Of a DNA stretch of 64,000 nucleotides, positions 33,821 to 42,504 are shown piece by piece (the first letter of the stretch is position 1; the number at the start of each line of letters is the position of its first letter). Source of the stretch: Chamaecrista fasciculata (lineage: Eukaryota > Streptophyta > Magnoliopsida > Fabales > Fabaceae). The DNA is taken from positions 1-64,000 of the forward strand of contig QANZ01015611.1 in the NCBI GenBank assembly GCA_003254925.1, written 5' to 3'. The notes below the pieces were generated by a model. That model searched no databases. It had not been told where the DNA came from and saw only the letters and a program-made list of their open reading frames with translations. Both the position numbers and the translations under genes were made by a program.

Positions 33821-36182
33821 ATATTTAGCAGTAGGAATTACTCTCAAGGTATGTATGGAATGAAGATATCATATTTACTCAAACAACGAGCTTTTCCCTT
33901 CTCTTCCAGTGCCTATTACCTTCACAGATAACACAAAGATGATGATGACAGTTTTCTCCTTTTGCAACAAGAGAGCTTCAAGTGTTCATTTGGTTGACTT
34001 TTGTCTAAGCAAACATCAATGTGGATTTTTCCCAATCGTTTGTAGTTTGTTGCTGTTGATTCCAGAATGGCGAAAGCAATATGCAGATCAAGTGTAATGT
34101 ATGAAGATTACTGGCCTACCGTTGTCATGAAAAATAAAAGGAAAAAGGACAAACTGCAATTTCATTGTTCAGGAGTTTGAAATTAATAGCTAGGAACTTT
34201 TTTTTATTTTTCTTTTTTGTGTCGCAGGCCACAGGAAAATACGGATAGAATTTTCTTTTTAATATGTAAGATTTTATTGGATTGAAATAATGATACTTTT
34301 GTCCCAATATTGAGAATATTTAGTGTTTACTATTAGAGTTATAATTCCAAGGGAAAGAAACAGAATGGGTCAATGCTGTTTCTCATTCAGGACTTTACAT
34401 TTCATTCTATATTGTATAGCATACTTTTGGAAAATAGTATTGTCTTATCTTTCTTTTTTTTTCATGGGTTTCTGATTGATTACCTAGACCTCAATTCAGG
34501 ATAGCAATGTCCTGGTTATACTCAGATCGAGCATAGTAGGGAATATGAGATTGAGTTTAATATTGTGCTTATTGTTTTCTCCCCTTTTCATTTAGAGGAG
34601 CATGTTTTAGGATGCACCATTATTTTAATGCAGATATCACCATCACTTTCATCTCAGTTCTCAAAGTTAATATGCTCCTTTTCATTTTCAAAGATGTTGG
34701 TCCAAATGATAAGCAGTTTGGTATCACTTAAGCAAGGTCACTTAAGCAAGGTCTCAAGTTTCGAGACTTTGTAAATCTATCATAATCAGGTGCGTGATGT
34801 AACCCGAGTCTAGATTATATATATATATATATATATATATGCTCCTTTACATTTGGAGTAGGAAATTGGGGTGCATGTTTCTTAAATCTTAATCCATGTA
34901 CATTGTATTGAGATTCATACACTTCTTTTTTTTATTGGAGCATATTGGAATATTGGCAGCTTAAAATTTTCGAGATCCTAACTGGAAGCCATTTTGCCAT
35001 TTGTTTGGCTAAAATTTAAAAAATAGGTAAACGTGTGCAGTTTTGGCCTTGTATTGTTAATGTGCATCTCATGCCCTCAAAAGATTGTGATTTATGGGTT
35101 GGTGATTAGGAGGAGTATTTGTTGGGCAATTTAAGTGTTTCTTTAACAAATATTTTTATCTAATTGTTCGTATCAATTTAAAATCATTATAATTCGAGAT
35201 TAGATGAAAAATAATTTATAGAATTAAACCAAAAGATTAGGACTTTGGATTATCAATTAGACCATTTGCAGACATAAATATTGTTATTAATTTATGATCA
35301 AATTGAAAGAAATCATGAAATGAAGAAAGAAAAGAACAAAAAATAATGACTTTGAAACGCTCCAATTTCTTCAAGTATATTAATTAATATCCTACAAATA
35401 TTGGATAAGCATATTTCAATTTTGTCATTTATAGCATTTTGTCACCGAGCGACAAATTCAGTGTAAAGGTTTAAAGTAAAGGAAAATGATAACTTATTTA
35501 TTAAATATTATATTATATTAATGACCTTCCTTGTTTTAAGCGTATAAAAATATTTTTAAAATTTAAAATTATAAATAAGTTGTAAAATTATTTAAAATGA
35601 TATATTATTTTATTTTTTTTACAATAATGTAAGTTTACAAGAAATAGAAGTTAATTAACTTCTTTAATAATTTCTTACAAGTTTTTTAAAATTAATTTTA
35701 TTTTTTTATGGATTAAAATTTATTTTATTATTGTTTAATGTATGTTACATTTTGATATTATATTATTTTCGGAAATATGTATGTAAAATAAATAAGGGAC
35801 TAAATTGTTAACTTAGTAAAGAAAGAGAGACCAAATAGTAAATTTTCTCTTATTTTTAATTTCATAGACTATAGTTTTAAACATAGACGACCAGAAAGGG
35901 GTGGAGCCATATAATATAAGATAGATGAATATACTAGTAATTTTGCATGTCTCTAACATGTATAGTACTATGAAACACCGACATTTTATTATAGGAGAAT
36001 ATCCATATCCGACATACGATATTTATACGATACATATTCATAAGTTTTAGAATATAAAATTATTTTTTTTTATAACTTTGACATGACAAATAATAAAAAT
36101 TGACATATATAATATATGTTATTAATAGATATTGTATTTTTAAAATTTTTATCAAATTTTGTGAATATTTAATAATTTATAT
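33821..36182. other. Transporter 3' region and AT-rich intergenic sequence
   Basis: The first few hundred bases are probably 3' UTR. An (AT)n tract is at about 34817-34841. From about 34850 to 35780 nothing is recognised. Positions about 35785-35935 are a copy of 51250-51400 and end at CTAG (35934-35937), a possible Helitron terminus. No gene is seen. Confidence 0.55.
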
Positions 36183-36191
36183 ATAAAAATA

Positions 36192-37485
36192 GGCCAAAGT
36201 GCGAATTTGGTCCTGTAACTTTGTTCCAGTTCCCAAATCAGTCTTATAACTTTTTTTGTCTCGAATTTGGTCCTGTAACTTTGCTCTAGTTCCCAAATCA
36301 GTCCTATAACTTTTTTGTCTCGAATTTGGTCTTGTATCTTTGCTCTAGCTCCAAATCAGTCATATATCTTTTTTTGTCTCAGTTTTGGTCCCATATGTTT
36401 TGAAAACCTCCCACCGTTAACCCTTCGTCTATTTTAAATTACGGTTTAGCCCTGAAAACTTCAAGTCCCTTTCACTTTAATCCCTGACTATCAAAATGAA
36501 AGTGAAAGAGCATCCCTGAAGATTCTCAAACCTTATATTTTGGTCCATATTCCATGAATTCTTCATGAAATGGAATAGAAATGCAAAAACAACACAAATT
36601 AAAGCAAATGACAGAGGTACCAAAACTGAAAACGCAGAAAATTTAAAACCCACCGAAACATGCCCCAAACTCTCCGGAAAACGTATGGAAATCGCCGAGA
36701 AACTCAAGAACTCATCCAAAAACCTCAATTCTCACTGAAAATCTCACTCAAATAATCGCCCTCAAATGCTTTAAAAAATAATTTTCAAAAATCCAAACTT
36801 TTGAGGAGGGAGGTGATAGAATAAATATAAGGGATTTCAGAACTTCTCTCTTGGAATCACCAAATGTAAGAGAATCTTCTACAACCTCCCCCCTCAAAAG
36901 ATTGGATTTTCGAAAATTCTTTCTTGAAGCATTTGAGGGTGATTATTTGAGTGAGATTTCAGTGAGAATTAGGGTTTTTGAATGAGTTTTTGAGTTTCTC
37001 AGCGATTTTCGTACGTTTTCCGGTGGGTTTTAAATTTTTTGTGTTTTCAGTTTTGGTACCTATGTCATTTTCTTTTAATTGTGTTTTTTTTTTCATTTCT
37101 ATTCCATTTCATGAAGAATTCATGGATTAGGGACCAAGATGTAAGGTTTGAGAATCTTCAGGGATGTTCTTTCACTTTCATTCTGATAGTCAGGGACTAA
37201 AGTGAAAGGGACTTGAAGTTTTCAGGACTAAACTGTAATTTAAAATAGACAGAAGACTAACGGTGGGAGGTTTTCAAAACATATGAGACTAAAACTGAGA
37301 CAAAAAAGATATACGACTGATTTGGGACCTGGAGCAAAGATATAGGACCAAATTCGAGACAAAAAAAGTTATAGGACTGATTTGGGAACTGGAGCAAAGT
37401 TACAGGACCAAATTCGAGACAAAAAAAGTTATAGGACTGATTTGGAAACTTAAGCAAATTACAGGACCAAATTCGCACTTTGGCC
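36192..37485. mobile_element. Near-complete hairpin MULE-like element, 1294 bp with arms of about 600 bp
   Basis: Both ends read GGCCAAAGTGCGAATTTGGT when oriented inward. A perfect 9-bp duplication ATAAAAATA flanks the element (36183-36191 and 37486-37494). The inverted similarity runs almost the full length, leaving only about 70 bases of loop near 36820-36890. Each arm begins with about three tandem units of about 60 bp (TTTGGTCCTGTAACTTTGCT, then TCCCAAATCAGTCCTATAAC). The inner arm includes GAATTCTTCATGAAATGGAA and its complement. Inner parts are GC-richer and could be captured sequence, but I recognise no protein. Confidence 0.92.
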
Positions 37486-37766
37486 ATAAAAATATATATC
37501 ATGTTGTGTCATATAATTTAAAAAATTTAACGAGTGTCCGTATTATGTCTTGATGTCCATGTCCGTATTTAGATGAACATATTATATAATCATTCATATT
37601 GTACAATCCAAGACATTCCATATATATTAATTCATATATTAATTGTATATGGTAAAATAAAATTAATATAAAATTTATGTATTCTAATTTTTGTTATGTG
37701 ACATATTTTTAAGACCAATTTCATTACATTTTAGAAAATATTTATAAAACACACTAGTTATATTAA

Positions 37767-38164
37767 GGCTAAAATGTATTAAACTCCAAGAGTTTTAGGG
37801 TGGGCATAAATTACTTATAGGTTTTAAAATTTGACAAATAGATTTTTAGAATTTTGAACATTGTTTATATAAAATCTTTTATCTTAAAAACTTGAAGATA
37901 AACTACCTAAGCTTTCAAATTTGATAACTCAATATCCCTAAATAGATGTACCAAAAAAGTATCCTTAAATAAACTCACTTTCTTAGAATTTCAATGATTG
38001 CCTATCACTTTATTTTAAAGCTTAGATGATATATTTATTAAGTTTTAAAATTAAGAGGTCCTAAGTAAATAAAGTTAAAAACTTAGAAGGTCTATTTATA
38101 AGTTTGAAATTTAAAGGTGTTTATTAACCTCAACCTAACTTTAGGGCTTTGGTGCATTTTAATC
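37767..38164. mobile_element. MULE-like foldback element, 398 bp
   Basis: The ends GGCTAAAATGTATTAAACTC and, inverted, GATTAAAATGCACCAAAGCC form inverted repeats. The flanking 9-mers TTATATTAA (37758-37766) and TCATATTAA (38165-38173) agree at 8 of 9 positions. The interior is AT-rich and non-coding. A relative with motifs such as GAGTTTTAAAAATTAATAGA lies at about 53215-53545. Confidence 0.65.
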
Positions 38165-38756
38165 TCATATTAAATAACACTAGAACATTTTAGTTATTCA
38201 TATTTCAAATTATATAATAAAACAAATTTTGATATAAATTACTAAAATAAATAGAAAATAATAGAGCAAGTTACATGGTCGCTCAAAAATTCTTTTTATA
38301 ATATATTAAAAATATTAAAATAATAAATAATAAATTATAATTTGAAATACCATTAAAAGTAATAAATATTTATGTCTTAAATAAATTAAAAGTTATTATA
38401 GTTTTATAATTTAGGCAAAACACCCTTTTGTGCCCTAACGTTTGCAGTGATTTTCAGTTATGCCCCTAACATTTCATTTTGTTCAAGCGTACCCTCAATG
38501 TGAAACTAACGTTTCAATTATGCCCCCAATTTTGACTCAATGCCCATGTGGCAATTTTTTTACTTATGTGTCATTTTTTTGGTCTGACGTGGCATAATGA
38601 CTGGACATTCATATTTTTTTTTCCACCGTGGCATGATGACTGGATTTACATTTTTGAACATAAAAATTGAGTAAACTAGCAAATCAATCCCTGGAAAAAA
38701 AATTGTAAAGTGTCCCAAAACTCTTCCAAACATTTCAATTTAGTCCTTAAAAGTAT

Positions 38757-38990
38757 TTAAAACCCTAAAATCTAAACCCCTAAACCCTAACCCCTAAACC
38801 CTAAATCCTAAACCCTAAAATCCTAAAGTGTCCCAAAACTCTTCCAAACATTCCAATTTAGTCTTTAAAAATATTAAAAACCCTAAACCATAAACCCTAA
38901 AATTCTAAAACCCTAAACTCTAAAATCCTATAACTTAAACCCTAAAATCTAAAACCCTAAACCTCTAAACACAAAATCCTAAACCCCTAA
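38757..38990 (+). repeat. Degenerate telomere-like CCCTAAA repeats inside a MULE
   Basis: A run of CCCTAAA, CCCTAAC, CCCTAAAA, TCCTAAA and similar heptamers to octamers extends over about 230 bp in two blocks. The middle is interrupted by a copy of the arm motif CCCAAAACTCTTCCAAACAT, present near 38715 and again near 38830. The heptamer is the usual plant telomere unit, but the sequence is too irregular to be a recent telomere end. Confidence 0.7.
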
Positions 38991-39262
38991 AAAGACTACT
39001 CTCTTGCAATTTGGGCCCTAAATCCTACTTTCCTCTTCACCTTGCCTCAAATATATTAAACCAGATTCATCATCTTCGATTCATCATTATCATTCATCGC
39101 GATTCGATCTTCATCTTTGATTCATCATCATCTTCGATCTTCGTCGCGATTTCAAGTAAACAGATCCGTCGCGATTTTGTATATATGTAATCTTTCACTG
39201 TGATTTGCTTTCGTTTGTTGTTTTTGTTTTCGTTTGCAGATGATGAATGATGATGAAATCGC

Positions 39263-39457
39263 GACGGATGTAATCGAGTGGTGAGGATCACCGGAGAGAG
39301 GAAGGGAGAGGAAGAAGCCGCCGGAGAGAAGTGGCATCGAGCGGAGAGGACCAACGGCAAGTTCATGAGGCGGTTCAGAATGCCTGGGAATGCGGATCTG
39401 AAAGGAATTAAAGCGAGAATGGAGAACAGATTTCTCAGAATCGTGATCCCTAAATTG
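39263..39457 (+). pseudogene. Captured alpha-crystallin (HSP20) fragment of a small heat-shock protein gene
   Basis: The open frame encodes NRVVRITGERKGEEEAAGEK, then WHRAERTNGKFMRRFRMPGN, then ADLKGIKARMENRFLRIVIP. This matches the core of plant sHSPs (R..GER...EE...WHR.ER..G.F.R.F..P.N.....I.A.MENGVL...VP). Only the second half of the alpha-crystallin domain is present, and the conserved GVL of the ENGVL box reads RFL, so a functional chaperone is not expected. The frame stays open to 39526 through a Lys/Arg-rich tail not typical of the family. It lies wholly within the element 38414-40159. The family assignment is strong; the sHSP class is uncertain. Confidence 0.85.
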
Positions 39458-40426
39458 ATGGATGATAAGAAGAGGAGAGGAAGAGGAACAAGATCAGAGC
39501 AAGAAGAGGTGGTTTCCACAGGATAGGGGAAGAAGATGCTGGATTAAAGATGAAAGATGATGATGTTCAGATTTGGGCGTCGTTAATCTAGATGAAGATG
39601 GTGGATTAAAGATGATGAAAGATGATGGATTAACGATGATGAGAAGATGATGAAAGATGATGGATTAAATCTGGATATGGATTTAGGGAGTTTAGGGATT
39701 AAAAAAGAAATTAGGGATTTATGTGAAATTAGGTTTAGGGTTTAGAATTTTAGGGTTTAGGGTTTTTAATATTTGTAAGGACTAAATTGGAATGTTTGGA
39801 AGAGTTCTGGGACACTTTACAATTTTATTTTGAGGATTTAGGACTAAAATGAATGAAGATGATGAAAAATGTAAATCCTGGGATTGATTTGCTAGTTTAC
39901 TCAATTTTTATGTTCAAAAATGTAAATCCAGTCATCATGCCACGATGGAAAAAAAAAATATGAATGTCCAGTCATTATGCCACGTCAGACCAAAAAAATG
40001 ACACATAAATAAAAAAATTGCCACATGGGCATTGAGTCAAAATTGGGGGCATAATTGAAACGTTAGTTTCACGTTGAGGGCACGCTTGAACAAAATGAAA
40101 TGTTAGGGGCATAACTTAAAATCACTGCAAACGTTAGGGGCACAAAATGATGTTTTGCCTATAATTTAAAATAATATTTACATACCTAAAGAGACATAAA
40201 GCTACTAGTAGCTTTGCATGTCTCTAAAAAATTTAAATTATTTAAAAATCGTTTTGTATAATCTTTTCTTCGTTAAAATGTTTATTCTACGATATTTTAT
40301 AAATATTAAAAGTAAATCTAAATGTTAAATATATAAAACTTAATGTTCAAAAAATGATTCTAGTGCAATTATTTAGGAAAATATGTATAATAGAAAAATA
40401 TAGTTATTTTAATAAAGAATTATTTT

Positions 40427-41272
40427 GGTCAAAATCTCCTTTTGGTCCTTGATGTTTACCTCAACTTTTGTTTTGATTTCTAATATTTTTTTTGTTTTGT
40501 TTTGGTCCTCATTGTTTCCCAACAATTTGATTTTGGTTTATAACTATTGAATGTGGTTATATTTATCTTGTTTCAAGCCCGGATGTGACTAAATCAAAGC
40601 TACGAGTTACACTTGAGTTGTTTCTCTACTTAGTAGAGGTTGTGGGCAAAAGATGTCAAAGTGGATCACTTATTTAATGAAGTTGGTCATATCTTTCTTG
40701 TTCCAAGTTCGAATACAACAAAATCATAGTCATGAGTTACTCTTAATGAGTTCTTTCTTTGTCCAGTTGGGTGCATCGACAAACGAGGTCAAATATTATT
40801 CTAAAAGTTGGTATTGATGTTTTAACCAAGCTCATTGTTGGAATATTAGTTGATTTCGTTTGTTGACAGCCCTAACTGAACCTAGAAAAAACTAATTAAA
40901 AGTAACCCGTAGCTCTAATTTTGTTGCATTCGAACTTGAAATGAAAAAGATATGACCAACTTAGTAAAACAAGTGACCCACTTCAGGGTCAATTTCAAGT
41001 CTGATTTGACTTCGTTTGTCGACAACTCTAAATGGACAGGAAAAAAACTTGCCAAAGGTAAACATAGCTTCAATTTTGTCACATTCAAACTTGAAATGAG
41101 AGTGATATGACCATATTCAGCAGTTAGAGACTAATCGTGAAACTTATTAAGAAACATTAGGACCAAAACATAACTATTGGAAAACATTAAGGACTAAAAC
41201 AATATAAAAATAATATTAGGGATCAAAATAAAAATTGTGATAAATATTAGAGGCTAAAATAAAATTTTGACC
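40427..41272. mobile_element. MULE-like foldback element, 846 bp
   Basis: The ends GGTCAAAATCTCCTTTTGGT and, inverted, GGTCAAAATTTTATTTTAGC form inverted repeats. The flanking AATTATTTT (40418-40426) and AATTATTAT (from 41274) are similar but not identical, so the target duplication is degraded. The interior has several copies of a motif about CAAACGAGGTCAAAT, GCTACGAGTTACACTTGA and TTCAAGTTCGAAT, shared with 28275-28809. It is non-coding. Confidence 0.7.
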
Positions 41273-41660
41273 TAAATTATTATTTTTATTCAAAATTTTC
41301 ACCAAAATGAAACTTGTTTTTTACACACACATAGTTATTTATATATATATATATAGTATTAAGTATTATAGTATGATAAAACTATAGTCTATATATGATT
41401 TAGAAATCAACTATTAGAAAACCTCAAATCACATGTAATAAAATTATATTATTATTAATATAATACAAAGCTTAAAATATTATAACTATATATATATATT
41501 ATATTTCATGTAAAATGCTATTTTTAAAAGAGACTAAAATACTCCAAAATTATATATCATAACATAAATATATCGTACAAGTTAGAATAGGACAAATAAA
41601 TAAAATTAAATTAAATATGTAATAATAACAAGTAAGTATGTAAGAATAAAATTAGAATAT

Positions 41661-42191
41661 TTTTTTTTTGTTACCTAAGGTATCCCTAGTTAGATAGGTC
41701 AAGGACTAATCCTTTGTAAATTTGAGCTCCATTTAAGGGTTTGTCGCTGGCCAATTGGTTGTTGCCTAGGTTGCACTAGAACGGGTACGGATACTTGCAC
41801 GGGTACGAGTGCGGGGTACGTTAATTTTGAAAATAATAAGATACGAGTACGACAATATTTATTTAAATAAAAAGTTATAAAATATAAATTTATATGCTTT
41901 TTTTATTTATAAATTTATGAATTTTTTGTTTATTAATCTAAAAAAATAATTATTTAATATAACAAAAATAAAATAAGATAAAAATATAGTGATATTTTAT
42001 AAAAAATATAATTTATATTTTATAATATTTTAAAGTATCCAAGAGTATTCATAGAATATGGATACGGGTACAGCGTCATTTTTTAAGTATTCGTGCAACA
42101 TAGGTTGATGCATATATAAGGGAGGAATGGAACCCCGACACTTACTCTAACGACTTAGTAAGCTAACCACTAGACCAATCGAGCTTGAATA
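41661..42191 (-). mobile_element. tRNA-derived SINE (minus strand) split by a MITE
   Basis: A perfect 16-bp duplication AATAAAATTAGAATAT flanks the element (41645-41660 and 42192-42207). On the minus strand it starts CAAGCTCGATTGGTCTAGTG, with a Pol III A-box-like TGGTCTAGTGG and a B-box-like GGGTTCCATTCC, and ends with a run of nine A (T run on plus at 41661). About 338 bp in its middle belong to a later insertion (41766-42103); without that insert the SINE is about 185 bp. It ends about 180 bp before the UBP25 uORF. Confidence 0.8.
41766..42103. mobile_element. hAT-like MITE nested in the SINE
   Basis: The element starts CTAGGTTGCAC and ends GTGCAACATAG (11-bp inverted ends, one mismatch). 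It is flanked by GTTGTTGC (41758-41765) and GTTGATGC (42104-42111), an 8-bp duplication with one mismatch, the size made by hAT transposons. Subterminal GGGTACGGATAC motifs occur near both ends. A similar GGGTACGAG-type segment lies at about 47080-47690 in UBP25 intron 7. Confidence 0.75.
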
Positions 42192-42390
42192 AATAAAATT
42201 AGAATATGTTCCCATAAAAATCACAAAATTTTTGGAAGAAGCAAGCTTAGCAAATAGCTAGCTTTGAAAAATTCATTGGATTTTTTATCCACTACCACTA
42301 TAGTACTAGAAAAAAATTTCCTTTTCTACTCTTGTCTTTCGAAGAAGGCGCTAGAAACAGAAGAGAGAGGGAAATAAGAGAGAAAGAGCG

Positions 42391-42504
42391 ATGCGATTGC
42401 GTTCGTCGTGGTGGCGTTGCTACTTCTGCTCAGGGTTTATCTCTCCACCGACGACGACGGCGGCGGCGGCGTCCAATGCACCGGCGGAGTGTCGTCGTCG
42501 TTGA
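42391..42504 (+). CDS. Upstream ORF (37 aa) overlapping the UBP25 start codon
   Basis: The ATG at 42391 opens a 37-codon frame ([20 protein letters not shown]...) ending with TGA at 42502-42504. The A of that stop is the first base of the UBP25 ATG at 42504, giving a TGATG overlap. The peptide is not known to me. If the mRNA starts upstream of 42391, UBP25 translation would need leaky scanning or reinitiation, which would lower its output. There is no direct evidence of the transcription start. Confidence 0.55.
   Translation: MRLRSSWWRCYFCSGFISPPTTTAAAASNAPAECRRR

Larger units (their letters stand above)
38414..40159. mobile_element. Pack-MULE-like foldback element carrying a small heat-shock protein fragment
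   Basis: The left end GGCAAAACACCCTTTTGTGC and the inverted right end GGCAAAACATCATTTTGTGC form terminal inverted repeats with arms of about 340 bp (shared CGTTTGCAGTGATTTT, GACTCAATGCCCATGTGGCA, CATAATGACTGGACATTCAT). A perfect 9-bp duplication TATAATTTA flanks it (38405-38413 and 40160-40168). The interior holds degenerate telomere-like repeats (about 38757-38990) and a GC-rich segment encoding part of an alpha-crystallin domain (39263-39457). A possible intron with GTAAAC and TTTGCAG borders lies at about 39153-39239. No transposase is present. Confidence 0.88.

Noticed and set aside
36477-36728. Minus-strand hydrophobic frame within the giant hairpin element
   Set aside because: It is not recognisable as a protein and occurs only within one arm; the symmetrical arm does not keep it.
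39094-39519. Minus-strand 141-codon frame over the sHSP fragment
   Set aside because: It is antisense to a clear alpha-crystallin match and has no homology I recognise.
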